From DATLZU01 sp035573855 (lineage in GTDB: Bacteria; Nitrospirota; Nitrospiria; Nitrospirales; Nitrospiraceae): a stretch of 64,000 bases of DNA. The stretch lies in assembly GCA_035573855.1 (NCBI GenBank), contig DATLZU010000006.1, positions 59,078-123,077 of the forward strand, written 5' to 3'. Below, in pieces: positions 34,147-43,139 of this stretch (positions are counted from its first letter, which is position 1; each line of letters starts with the position of its first letter). Both the position numbers and the translations under genes were made by a program. Below the pieces are notes generated by a model that was not told the DNA's origin, made no database searches, and saw nothing but the letters and a program-made list of their open reading frames with translations.

Positions 34147-35532
34147 TCAGAAATTGATCCGCAGGGTCAGGCTTCCGGCATTCGTTGTCGTCCGATAAGT
34201 CCCATTGACGCCGGAATGGGGGTGGCCGGTCACGGTGCGGGGCTCAAAGAGCAGAAGTTGATAGGCCAGGTCGAGTCCGATCGCCTTTCGGGTCAACCAG
34301 CCGCCGTCGGCGCCGCCACAGTCCACCACTCCGAGAAGCCGCCCTCCTTCCCGACAGAAAAGGCCGAGCCCGATCGACCACACATGCACGTCGGCGTCGG
34401 GGATGACCGGATTGTAATTCGCGTCGGGGATGGGCGTGTGCGAACGGTTGTAGCCTGCTCGGAGCGCCAGTTGCCAGGCTTCATGGTCCGGCAGACGGAG
34501 CCACGTGTATTCCGTCCCCACGGCGATCGACACGCTGTTGTTCCAGTGTTGCGGGTTGGTGATGACGGCGCCGGTGGAAAGGGCGACATCCACATTTCTC
34601 ACCGATCGCCACCGGGTGTAGTCCACGTCCACCTCGACCTTCCACGCGCGCTCGGCGTCCCGAAGAGGCCAGAGCGCCAGTCCCAGCGTCCAGACCTCGG
34701 GCAACAGGAACTTCGCGGAGGCGTCGGCGACCGGCGCTCCGTCGACGAGCAGTTGTCCGCGCACCGGCAAAACCGCTTGGCTGCGCCACACGCCGGCGAG
34801 ATTCGCCCGCGGCCGGTCCGCCGTGCCGATGAGCGTGTAGAGCACGCTGGCGTTCAGGCCGGCGGTGGTGCCCTTGCCGTTCAACTCCACACGGCTGCCC
34901 GCCGGGATGCCGCCCACGCCGGATGAAATGGACAGGCTTTCCGTTTGCCCCTCGCCGATAAAACTCGCGAACGTGAAGATGTCTGCGCCGAGCCCGAGCG
35001 AGAGGCGATCCGAAACCTTGTAGGCCACGGTGGGCTTGATGTCGAGCAGCGGGAGGCTGCCTTGGTAGCTGGCGGAAGAGAACGGCGCGCGTTCCGGGTA
35101 CTTGTTGCCGAACCCGTAGAGCGACAGCAGGCCCAATCCCAGACTGAGATCCCGCAGGACCGGCAGGCCGGAGCGTTCCAGGTTGGCCGTGAGATACAGT
35201 TGGCCGGGCGGAGGCCAGCCGACCGGCCCGCCGAGATCGTTGGTCGTCTGCGCCCCGCTCGGACTCGTGAACCGGGTGTGGGGGCTGACGAATTGGACGC
35301 CGACGGTGTGCTGGATCCCCTGCAACCTCGTCATGGCGGCAGGATTGTAGAAGACCGCGGTCGGATCGTCGGCCTGAGCCGCAAACGCATTGCCCTGCCC
35401 GATGGCCGCCGAGCCTTGAAAAGGATTGCGAAAGCCGTCGGCACAGGCCGGAGACGCGCCTACGCCCCACACCAGCGGGACCCAGATCCAGCCTACCAGA
35501 CTTAGGAGACACCTTGCGTCGGGATCGCGCAT
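34147..35532 (-). CDS. FadL/OmpP1/TodX-family outer membrane channel
   Basis: A 461-residue outer-membrane beta-barrel that lets long-chain fatty acids or other hydrophobic molecules cross. The signal peptide (residues ~1-32) is followed by the family N-terminal hatch sequence DGFRNPFQGSAAIGQGNAFA and the NPA motif in AVFYNPAAMTRL. Alternating aromatic strands run to a C-terminal phenylalanine (SLTLRINF), the usual BAM recognition end. Convergent with aas and divergent from the regulator at 35630. A promoter lies immediately upstream and leaves almost no leader. Confidence 0.9.
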   Translation of the reverse strand: MRDPDARCLLSLVGWIWVPLVWGVGASPACADGFRNPFQGSAAIGQGNAFAAQADDPTAVFYNPAAMTRLQGIQHTVGVQFVSPHTRFTSPSGAQTTNDLGGPVGWPPPGQLYLTANLERSGLPVLRDLSLGLGLLSLYGFGNKYPERAPFSSASYQGSLPLLDIKPTVAYKVSDRLSLGLGADIFTFASFIGEGQTESLSISSGVGGIPAGSRVELNGKGTTAGLNASVLYTLIGTADRPRANLAGVWRSQAVLPVRGQLLVDGAPVADASAKFLLPEVWTLGLALWPLRDAERAWKVEVDVDYTRWRSVRNVDVALSTGAVITNPQHWNNSVSIAVGTEYTWLRLPDHEAWQLALRAGYNRSHTPIPDANYNPVIPDADVHVWSIGLGLFCREGGRLLGVVDCGGADGGWLTRKAIGLDLAYQLLLFEPRTVTGHPHSGVNGTYRTTTNAGSLTLRINF

Positions 35533-35541
35533 AGGGCGCGC

Positions 35542-35571
35542 ATCCTACGGGAGCAATTTTCGGGGAGTCAA
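35542..35571 (-). promoter_or_regulatory. promoter of the fadL-like gene
   Basis: Reading leftward: TTGACT (35571-35566), 18-bp spacer, TAGGAT (35547-35542). The predicted start is within a few bases of the ATG at 35532; no Shine-Dalgarno sequence is present. Confidence 0.45.
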
Positions 35572-35629
35572 GGACTTGCCCTTAAGAGCGAAGTGTGAGA
35601 CCATCGCCGCCACCGCGGTCCAGAGGCCG

Positions 35630-38600
35630 ATGCCCGCACGCAACCTTACGCTGGCCAAGCTCGCGCGCCCGACCCTGCCCATCGTGCACGAGCGGAAGCG
35701 GCTGTTCCGCCTCCTTGATGCGGCCCGCAGGAGACCGGTCGTCTGGCTCACCGCTCCGGCCGGGTCCGGGAAGACGACGCTGGCGGCGAGCTACCTCGGC
35801 GCACGGAGACTGCCTCACATCTGGTACAGCGTCGACGCCGGCGACGGAGACCCCGCCTCGTTCTTTTACTATTTGGGGCTCGCCGGCAGGCAGGGCGCTT
35901 CCCGCCGGGCACGGCCGCTGCCCCTGCTGACGCCAGAATATCTGCCGGGCCTCCAGGCCTTTACCCGCAACTTCTTCCGTCTGTTCTTCGCCCGGATCAA
36001 ACGGCCGGGCGTCGCCGTGTTCGATAATTTCGAGCGCCTGCCGGAGGACTCGCCGCTGCATGACCTTCTGTCGATCGGGCTGGCCGAGACCCCGCCCGGC
36101 GTTACCGTGATCGTCGTCAGCCGCGCCGATCCTCCGGCCTCCTTCGCTCACCTGCTTGCATCCGGTTCGCTTGCCCTCGTGGGCTGGGAGGATCTGCGTC
36201 TGACCCAACGCGAGAGTCTCGCGATCGGCCGGCTGCGGTCCCGGCTGACCACGGAACAACTTCGCGCCCTGCATGAAGAGACACGGGGCTGGGTCGCCGG
36301 CTTGGTGTTGCTGGTCGAAGAAGGGTCGCCGCGCGGCAGACGGCGGACGCCCGACCTCTCCTCCGGTCACTCGATGCTGTTCGACTATTTTGCGGAGGAA
36401 TTGGTCAAGCGCACGGACGCCTCGACGCGCGCGCTGCTGCTTCGGACGTCTCTCCTCTCCAAGATCACGGCTGAGACGGCCCGACAATTGACCGGGATCG
36501 AACAGGCCGAGGCCTTGTTGAACGGACTGGTGCGTCGCAATTACTTCACCTTCAAGCTTGCCGGCCCGATCCCGACCTATGAATACCATCCGCTGTTTCG
36601 GGCCTTCCTGCAGTCCCGCGCCCGCGCCGCTTATTCTCAACCGGAGCTGAACCGCCTGCAGCGCCAGGCGGCAGCGCTGCTCGAAGCCGACGGGTTCGTC
36701 GAAGACGCCGCCGCATTATTGATCGAAACCGGCGAGTGGGACGGGCTGATCCGACTGATCCTGTCACAGGCGCCGGTGATGGCCGCCCAGGGCCGCGGCC
36801 CGGCGCTGGCGCATTGGATTCGGGCCGTCCCTGGCGAGATGCTTGAGAAGACACCATGGCTCCGCTATTGGCTGGGAGCTTGCCGGTTGCCGTTCGATCC
36901 GGTCGAGGCACGGACGTACTTCAATGCGGCGTTCGCGCTGTTCGAGAAGGTGAACGACCCGACCGGTTCATATCTCGCCTGGCTGGGTCTCGTCGAGAGC
37001 GTCTTCTTCGAATGGCGGGATTTCGTCCAGTTCGACCGGTGCCGGGAGCTGTTCGACGACCTCCGCCGCCGGTATCCGGACTATCCGTCACCCGAAATCG
37101 AGGCGCGCGTCACCTTTGCGATCTTTACGATACTCATCAACCGCTGGCCCGATCACCCGGATCTTCCTTCATGGGTCGAAAAAGCCGAAGCGCTGCTGAG
37201 GTCGGACGCCGAGATCAACACCCGCCTGATGCTGGCCAATCATCTGCTCTATTACTGCACATGGCGGGGAGACCTGGCCAAAGCGAAGCGCCTCATCGCC
37301 GAGACACACCCCGAATGGGCGAGGCAGGAGGTCACCTCGATGACCCGCCTGTGGCGGCACGCCTCGCTGGCGATCGTGTACTGGCACACCGGAGACATCG
37401 AACAGGGTTTGCGCGAAGTCGACGAAGGCCGCCGGTTGGCCGACGCCACCGGCATCCGTATGGTCGAGATTCAACGTTTGGGCGCGGAAATTTTTCTGCT
37501 CCTCATCCAGGGCGACGTCGAGGCGGCCGAGCGCCGGCTTCACCAGACATCCTTCGCCCTCCGGCCCCACAGCCTGCTCGACGGCTCATACTATCATCAC
37601 CTGGCCTCAACGATCGCTCTGCACAAAGGCCAACTGACGCACGCCGAAGAATGCGCGCAGTCGGCCCTGGCGAGGGTCAGAGCCAGCGGCATGCGGTTCG
37701 GCGAAGCGATCTGTCTGATCGGTTCCGCGCGCATTGCGTTGGAGGCAGGCCAGACGACCCACGCGCGGGAAGCACTGAACGGCGCACGTCGGATAGCCTG
37801 CGCCATCGGCGGCCGATCCCTCGAATGCATGTGCGACCTCACGGAAGCGGAGATTGAATTCTCGTTGCGGCGAGAGCAGGAAGGATTGGCCTTGCTCCGG
37901 CAAGCCTTGCGCCTCGGCAAAGCCATCGGCCTCGCCGTTCTTCCATGGTGGACGCGCGATCGTATCGCCCGACTGTATGCGCACGCGCTCGATGCGGGTA
38001 TCGAGCCCGCCTATGTCCAGGAAGTGGTCCGGCGGCATGCCCTCGCGCCGCCGGCCGACAGACCGGTTGACGACTGGCCCTGGCCGATTAAGGTCTATAC
38101 CTTGGGACGTTTCGCCGTGGTGAAAGGCGGCACGCCCCTTCGATTCAAAGGCAAGATCCAGCGCCGCCCGCTTGAGCTGCTCATGGCGCTGATCGCCCTG
38201 GGCGGGCGCGGGGTCCCGCTCGAGAAATTGACCGACGCGCTCTGGCCGGACGCCGACGCCGACGCCGCCTATCGGGCGTTCACCGTCGCGCTGCATCGGT
38301 TGCGCCATCTGCTCGGGTCGGACACCGCTCTCAGGCTCACTCACAACCGCCTCACCCTCGAGCCGCGCGACGTCTGGGTTGACGCCTGGGCGTTCGAACG
38401 CCTGCTCAATGTGGCTGAACGCGACAGCGATGAGGCGGACACCGTTGCGTCGGCCGGCAAGGTGCTGAGCCTGTACCATGGCCGGTTCCTTGACGGAGTG
38501 GACGCCCCGTGGGCCCTCTCGCCGCGTGCGCGGTTGCAGACCCGATTCCTTCGCTTCGCGATCGCGCATGCCCGGCGCTTGATACGGATGGGCCTTTACG

Positions 38601-38872
38601 ACCAGTCCGTGACCCTGCTCGAACAAGGTCTGGCCGCCGACGATCTCGCCGAGGACCTGTATCTGGAGCTGATGCGCAGTTATCATGCCCAGGATCGTCA
38701 CGCCGAAGCGCTCTCGGTTTACCATCGTTGTCGCCAGGCGCTCAGGGCCGGGCTTGGCCTCGCGCCGAACCCGGAGATCGAACGGCTCCGCCAGACGTTG
38801 CAACAGCCGAGTGTCGCCCGCGGCGACCACCGGACCGGCGCCACGCCCGACGTTCCCTCTCCTTCCGCCTGA
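35630..38872 (+). CDS. MalT-like ATPase transcriptional regulator with C-terminal BTAD
   Basis: A 1080-residue STAND-type regulator. An N-terminal NTPase has the P-loop WLTAPAGSGKTTLAASYL and VAVFDNFERLP as Walker B-like segment, then the MalT-like winged-helix region (GWVAGLVLLVEEG). The centre is a long helical, TPR-like repeat array that should sense a ligand. The C-terminus carries an OmpR-like DNA-binding fold (YTLGRFAVVKGG, LLMALIALGGRGVP, DALWPDADADAAYRAFTVAL) joined to a bacterial transcriptional activation domain (SARP/BTAD). AGAGG precedes the ATG at 35630. Divergence from fadL and proximity to aas suggest it controls lipid uptake (inference). Confidence 0.88.
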   Translation: MPARNLTLAKLARPTLPIVHERKRLFRLLDAARRRPVVWLTAPAGSGKTTLAASYLGARRLPHIWYSVDAGDGDPASFFYYLGLAGRQGASRRARPLPLLTPEYLPGLQAFTRNFFRLFFARIKRPGVAVFDNFERLPEDSPLHDLLSIGLAETPPGVTVIVVSRADPPASFAHLLASGSLALVGWEDLRLTQRESLAIGRLRSRLTTEQLRALHEETRGWVAGLVLLVEEGSPRGRRRTPDLSSGHSMLFDYFAEELVKRTDASTRALLLRTSLLSKITAETARQLTGIEQAEALLNGLVRRNYFTFKLAGPIPTYEYHPLFRAFLQSRARAAYSQPELNRLQRQAAALLEADGFVEDAAALLIETGEWDGLIRLILSQAPVMAAQGRGPALAHWIRAVPGEMLEKTPWLRYWLGACRLPFDPVEARTYFNAAFALFEKVNDPTGSYLAWLGLVESVFFEWRDFVQFDRCRELFDDLRRRYPDYPSPEIEARVTFAIFTILINRWPDHPDLPSWVEKAEALLRSDAEINTRLMLANHLLYYCTWRGDLAKAKRLIAETHPEWARQEVTSMTRLWRHASLAIVYWHTGDIEQGLREVDEGRRLADATGIRMVEIQRLGAEIFLLLIQGDVEAAERRLHQTSFALRPHSLLDGSYYHHLASTIALHKGQLTHAEECAQSALARVRASGMRFGEAICLIGSARIALEAGQTTHAREALNGARRIACAIGGRSLECMCDLTEAEIEFSLRREQEGLALLRQALRLGKAIGLAVLPWWTRDRIARLYAHALDAGIEPAYVQEVVRRHALAPPADRPVDDWPWPIKVYTLGRFAVVKGGTPLRFKGKIQRRPLELLMALIALGGRGVPLEKLTDALWPDADADAAYRAFTVALHRLRHLLGSDTALRLTHNRLTLEPRDVWVDAWAFERLLNVAERDSDEADTVASAGKVLSLYHGRFLDGVDAPWALSPRARLQTRFLRFAIAHARRLIRMGLYDQSVTLLEQGLAADDLAEDLYLELMRSYHAQDRHAEALSVYHRCRQALRAGLGLAPNPEIERLRQTLQQPSVARGDHRTGATPDVPSPSA

Positions 38873-39062
38873 ATCGACCGCCACACCCTCCGAGCGCAGG
38901 GTGGAATTCCGCCCGTTCCCTCCCTGCCGCCGCACAACTCACGTCGTCCTCATGTCTTTCCGTCCAGCGGGATCGGTAAGTCATCGGTAAGGGCTTCTCC
39001 GATAGGATGTGCGCGTTTTTCATCACGCCGCCGTCCATCGACCGTTGCGATCCGGGGTTCGG

Positions 39063-39269
39063 ATGGAGTCGTACATCGTGCGCATCTACCGCCGCGGCCG
39101 CAAGGACGGTCCCGCCACGAAAAGCCGGGCAAGACAACTGGTGGGAACGGTCGAGGACGGCGAGGGCCGACGCCGGGCGTTTCACAGCAGCGCCGAGCTG
39201 TGGGAGGCATTGTGGTCGAAGCTCAGCGGGCAGCGCGCCTCTGGAGACCGGCGGGGGAAAGGCCGGTAA
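39063..39269 (+). CDS. small hypothetical protein
   Basis: A 68-residue basic protein starting MESYIVRIYRRGRKDGPATK. The core pattern, IVRIYRR...LVGTVEDGEG...FHSSAELWEALW, resembles small conserved proteins of Nitrospira and deltaproteobacteria that I recall but cannot name. No signal peptide. It ends 35 bp before the M48 protease gene. The gap 38873-39062 upstream holds only a 9-bp direct repeat ATCGGTAAG (38972-38980, 38983-38991). Confidence 0.6.
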   Translation: MESYIVRIYRRGRKDGPATKSRARQLVGTVEDGEGRRRAFHSSAELWEALWSKLSGQRASGDRRGKGR

Positions 39270-39304
39270 GAACCCGTGTCCAGTGTGTGGAAGAGGAGGC
39301 CATT

Positions 39305-40558
39305 ATGCCTCGCCGCATGTGTCATCCCGTCGTACCCGTGATCGTCGCATGCTCGCTTCTCGCCTTGGCCGGTTGCGAAGACTTGATGAAACAACTGCCG
39401 GCCGGCACGGATCGATACCTTCAGACCGGGATATCGGTCGGCAGCGCCGTCATGAATCGGCCGACATTCACCGAGGCCGATGAAGAGCGGATGGCGCAGG
39501 AGAACGCGAAGAAGTATGAGAGCAGCCACCAGTTGTGGGACGATCCGCTGCTCGACACCTATCTGAACGACGTCGTCCAGCGACTCGTCGCGCAAGCCCG
39601 TCCCCGTCCGTTTGTATACAGCATTCGCGTCGTCAACGATGCGAGCATCAACGCCTTCACGTTCGGCGGCGGGCTCCTCTACGTCAACGCCGGCTTGCTC
39701 GCCCGCATGGAAAACGAAGCCCAATTGGCGATGGTCCTGGCGCACGAGATCGCGCACGTGACGGAAAGCCATGTCACCAAGGGCATCGAGGGTAGCTACG
39801 GCATTCAGGTGCTGGGCCAACTGGCCGCGCAGGCAGCCGAGACCAGCGGCAAGGTCACGCTCCCGCCTGCGTTGTTGCAAAAAACCTACGAGTACTCGAT
39901 GAAGGCCGCCATCAGCGGCCACGGCCGCGCCAGCGAAACCGAAGCCGACGTGGTGGGGCTTGAGTACATGGTCAAGGCCGGCTACGACCCGCGGGAGGCG
40001 CCGAAGACGTTGGAGCAACTCCTGAAAGAATACGGCGACCAGGGCGCCCTCGAAAACTTCTTCTACGGCGACCACCCGACTAACAAGTCGCGGATTGCCA
40101 AGCTCACCGGCTTGGTCCAATCGAAATACAGCCAGGAGTTGGCAAGCCGGAAGCTTCTGGTGAATACCGACGAGTTCAACCGGCGGACGCGCGAGCTGGT
40201 GGTGAATGTCGGCAAGCTGGACTACGAACGCAAGCGGTTTAAGACAGCCGCCGCGATGTTTGAAAAAGCGCTGGCGGCTAAGGACAACGACCCCGTGCTG
40301 CACTACTACCTTGGAAAGATCGCACTGGAAACGGAAAGCGGTCCCGAGGCGTCCAACCGGGCCATCGGGCATTTCGTCGCCGCGATCAAAGCCAATGAGG
40401 CATTCGCCGACGCCTACAGAGAGATGGGACTGGCGTACTTCAAGCTTGGAGACCGAAAGACGGCCGCGATGGCGTTGGAAAAGTATCTCTCTCTCAGTCC
40501 CGGGGCTAAAGACGCCGACCGTATACGGAGGGCACTGGCTGATCTTCAGGGGTCCTGA
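39305..40558 (+). CDS. M48-family metalloprotease lipoprotein with TPR tail
   Basis: A 417-residue envelope zinc protease like BepA/YfgC. GAGGAGG precedes the ATG. The signal VIVACSLLALAGC ends in a lipobox cysteine. The zinc motif is HEIAH (about residues 147-151), with the third ligand glutamate in SETEADVVGLEYMVKAGYD. The C-terminal ~140 residues are TPR-like (YERKRFKTAAAMFEKALAAK, MGLAYFKLGDRKTAAMALEK). BepA-type proteins degrade or assist misfolded outer-membrane proteins. First of a run of exported proteins on this strand. Confidence 0.92.
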   Translation: MPRRMCHPVVPVIVACSLLALAGCEDLMKQLPAGTDRYLQTGISVGSAVMNRPTFTEADEERMAQENAKKYESSHQLWDDPLLDTYLNDVVQRLVAQARPRPFVYSIRVVNDASINAFTFGGGLLYVNAGLLARMENEAQLAMVLAHEIAHVTESHVTKGIEGSYGIQVLGQLAAQAAETSGKVTLPPALLQKTYEYSMKAAISGHGRASETEADVVGLEYMVKAGYDPREAPKTLEQLLKEYGDQGALENFFYGDHPTNKSRIAKLTGLVQSKYSQELASRKLLVNTDEFNRRTRELVVNVGKLDYERKRFKTAAAMFEKALAAKDNDPVLHYYLGKIALETESGPEASNRAIGHFVAAIKANEAFADAYREMGLAYFKLGDRKTAAMALEKYLSLSPGAKDADRIRRALADLQGS

Positions 40559-40658
40559 TGGTCGCCAGCACGCACAGGTCCGGGTTGTCTTCGACGTGAA
40601 CAGTTTTCCGTCGCGGTTCGCGTGTTGCTCCGGTCATCTCACGAAGGAGGTCACTCTT

Positions 40659-41507
40659 ATGAACGCATACCAAACGTTTACCGTCCTACGCAGGGCATTA
40701 TGTGTGGGAAGCGCGGCGCTCCTTCTTGGAACAAGCGGGGGGGCTTTCGCCGCGGAATTGGCGGATGACCCGTCCAAGGAGGAAGGCGATCAACAAATCC
40801 GACAACTTCTTCCTGGACAGTCCAAGAAAAAGTCCAGGAAGGAGGGGAGCGCTGAAGGGACTCAATCATCGTCGAATGACACGTATACCCTGCAGCTCCA
40901 CGATCTACGCTGTAAGGAATCAATGACCGATAAGGGCGGGGAGAAGGATGCGGTCACGATTGTCTTGCGGCTTGCCGAGCAGGGAAATCCCGAGGTACAG
41001 CCGGTCACAACTCTCGCAGTGGTGTGCCGGGAGGGCTCGGTGATTCCGCTTGAAGACGCCGAAACAAGAAAGCCGATTGTCCTCTACAAAGGCCCGTTAC
41101 GCTCGGATCTCGAGCTCACGGCCAACATTTACGTGGCCCTTCCGAAAGGGTTCAGTAACGTGCGCGATGCGCTCAGGAAATACGCAGCCGCGACCGGCAC
41201 AACGCTCCAGACGGTCGGAGCCGCTACGGCGGAACCGGGTCTTGCTCTGGCCGGCACGGCGTTGAAACAGGATGAGGTCAAGGGCGTCATCGCCGATGCC
41301 TTGACCGAAGTCTGGAAGGGGGCGGCTGAAACCGTCTGCAAGGATCGCGTCAACAAAACGAGAAAGCGCGAGAAGTTGCTCGCCCATGCGAACCAAGGCA
41401 GCTTCAAGCTCAAGACGTTCAAGAAAAAACAATGGTGCTTTGGAATTGAGTCCGGAAAGATCAAGTACACCCTCACCGCCCGCCTCGTCAGAGAGTCTGC
41501 GGGATAG
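40659..41507 (+). CDS. exported hypothetical protein
   Basis: A 282-residue protein with AAGGAGG before the ATG. Signal peptide ~1-31 (SAALLLGTSGGAFA-AE). A charged linker (KEEGDQQ, KKKSRKEGS) precedes a domain starting TYTLQLHDLRCKESM, with five cysteines in the mature region (LRCKE, VVCREG, TVCKD, QWCFG and others), so disulfides are likely. The C-terminal half is basic (NKTRKREKLLAH, KLKTFKKKQWCF). I do not recognise the family. It precedes two further unknown exported proteins and may share their transcript. Confidence 0.75.
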   Translation: MNAYQTFTVLRRALCVGSAALLLGTSGGAFAAELADDPSKEEGDQQIRQLLPGQSKKKSRKEGSAEGTQSSSNDTYTLQLHDLRCKESMTDKGGEKDAVTIVLRLAEQGNPEVQPVTTLAVVCREGSVIPLEDAETRKPIVLYKGPLRSDLELTANIYVALPKGFSNVRDALRKYAAATGTTLQTVGAATAEPGLALAGTALKQDEVKGVIADALTEVWKGAAETVCKDRVNKTRKREKLLAHANQGSFKLKTFKKKQWCFGIESGKIKYTLTARLVRESAG

Positions 41508-41586
41508 GCTGCGGGGGCATGCCGGCGCGCATTCGGACAGCAGACGGCCGACCGGCACCAGAGGTTGAAGACGAAGGAGGTTTCAC

Positions 41587-42540
41587 ATGAACATCGGTCT
41601 CGAGGTTTTCAGCAAGGCCCCAGAGAACGGAATGACACGCCGGCTCACGGGTCTCGTTCCTCTGGGCTGTTTGCTTCTCACCTGCTGCATGGGGGAAACC
41701 GTCGCGGTGGCGCGGCAAGACGCGGAGTCGGGTGCGCGGCCGGCGGCGCTTGCCACGGCAGCTACCCAACAGATCCAGCCTCAACCGGCCGCTCAGTCGG
41801 CAGGCTCGACGCGAGCGCCGAGTCAGGTGAATCAGGATGTCGGCGACATCGCGCAGGAAGGCCGACTCTTCCTCGCCGAAAAATCATCCAAACTGGACGC
41901 CAAGAAGTCCAAGAGCGCCCCCGCGGCCAAACAGCTCGATGCCTCCCAAGAAGCGGAGGAAGAAGAGGAGGACGAGGAAGCCGATGAAGAAGAAACCACG
42001 GGTAAAGGCTCATCGAAAGCTGGGACGGGCGTGGGCTTAAGAGGAAAGAGCATTACCAGCGACTTCGACCCTGTGCTTCGGGCGGATCTGATAGAGGCCA
42101 CCGTGCGCGGTTCAGTCCTGACGGTGGCGGTTTCGCTCACTTTCCGAGGCACGAAGGATCGGAATGAAATCGCTGTCAAAGAACTGGGTTATTGCGGGAG
42201 CAGCTATAGCTGGGTCACGGATTACGAGAGTGGTAACAGATTCGGATGTGCATCGGCGAGTGGATTTAGTCACGGCCAGATCAAGAGCGGCGAAACCAAG
42301 ACCCTCCGACTCACTTTCCCAGCGCCAAAGGGCGCCAAGACGGTTGGTATTACGCTGTACAATCTGGGCACCTTTGATGATGTCAGGCTAGGGGCACCCG
42401 GTGGTGGTCTTTCTGGCCAACGAACAGGCTCCTCCAAAACTGAGGGGGTCGAAGAGGAGGAAGCGGAAGAGGAAAAAGACATAGAAGAAGACAGCAAAGG
42501 GTTGGCCGGCAAGAAGCGAGCCAAGAAGGGAGCCAAATGA
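41587..42540 (+). CDS. exported protein with polyacidic stretches
   Basis: A 317-residue protein with GAAGGAGG before the ATG. A hydrophobic segment (LVPLGCLLLTCCMGETVAV) near residues 23-42 is probably a signal peptide with a longer N-region. A first acidic run (EAEEEEEDEEADEEET) is followed by a beta-sandwich-like domain (ATVRGSVLTVAVSLTFRG, DYESGN, IKSGETKTLRLTFPAPKG) that recalls DUF4352-type domains (weak inference). A second acidic run (EEEEAEEEKDIEEDS) and a lysine-rich end (KKRAKKGAK) follow. The stop overlaps a possible ATG of the next gene. Function unknown. Confidence 0.75.
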   Translation: MNIGLEVFSKAPENGMTRRLTGLVPLGCLLLTCCMGETVAVARQDAESGARPAALATAATQQIQPQPAAQSAGSTRAPSQVNQDVGDIAQEGRLFLAEKSSKLDAKKSKSAPAAKQLDASQEAEEEEEDEEADEEETTGKGSSKAGTGVGLRGKSITSDFDPVLRADLIEATVRGSVLTVAVSLTFRGTKDRNEIAVKELGYCGSSYSWVTDYESGNRFGCASASGFSHGQIKSGETKTLRLTFPAPKGAKTVGITLYNLGTFDDVRLGAPGGGLSGQRTGSSKTEGVEEEEAEEEKDIEEDSKGLAGKKRAKKGAK

Positions 42541-42560
42541 AAGATAATCAGGAGGCCTTC

Positions 42561-42983
42561 ATGAACCCGAAAGCGTGCGTGCTTGGTGCCGGTCTCGCTC
42601 TTTACAACTTCATCGTGCTCGCCTGCATGCCGACCTTCGGCTACGCGCAGGACTTTCACCAACCCGAAAACATCTGGAGCCTCTCGTCAATAGAGCAGCC
42701 AACTGGGCAGGCGCTGTTTCAATTGACTCCGATGAGTCCGATCGCCACGTTGCTTGCTACGGATGCGCTCCCAGACGGCTCGACGCGTCTTGCACAGAGG
42801 GAGTCCACATCTGAAGCAAAAACATCAAAGGCGGCAGGGAAGACCGGAGACAAAGGTTTTGACGCCTCCAAGAAAGATGACGACGGGGATGAAGACGAAG
42901 AGGAAGAAGCTGAGGACGCCGATAAGGAAGACAAAGGCAAGGCCCCCGCTACCAAAGGAGACAAGGCCTCGGAGAAAAGTTAA
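42561..42983 (+). CDS. small exported protein with polyacidic tail
   Basis: A 140-residue protein; the ATG at 42561 follows AGGAGG by 5 nt, better than the in-frame ATG at 42537 that overlaps the previous stop. Signal peptide ~1-30, cleaved after FGYA. The mature part is short (HQPENIWSLSSIEQPTG) and ends in a Lys/Asp/Glu tail with the run DDDGDEDEEEEAEDADKED. It shares the acidic-then-lysine-rich tail style with the gene before it. No domain recognised. Confidence 0.7.
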   Translation: MNPKACVLGAGLALYNFIVLACMPTFGYAQDFHQPENIWSLSSIEQPTGQALFQLTPMSPIATLLATDALPDGSTRLAQRESTSEAKTSKAAGKTGDKGFDASKKDDDGDEDEEEEAEDADKEDKGKAPATKGDKASEKS

Positions 42984-43139
42984 GTGAGCGGACTGGAAGT
43001 CGGAGAGACGCCCTGCAAGGCGCTCTGAAGCGACACCTTTTGCTCGCCAGGAAGAGCTCCCACGGCGGAAGCGAAGAAGACACAGCTTTGACAGCTTGAC
43101 AATGACGGAAAACCCGACGCTGAACTTAAGAGGCCCTCC

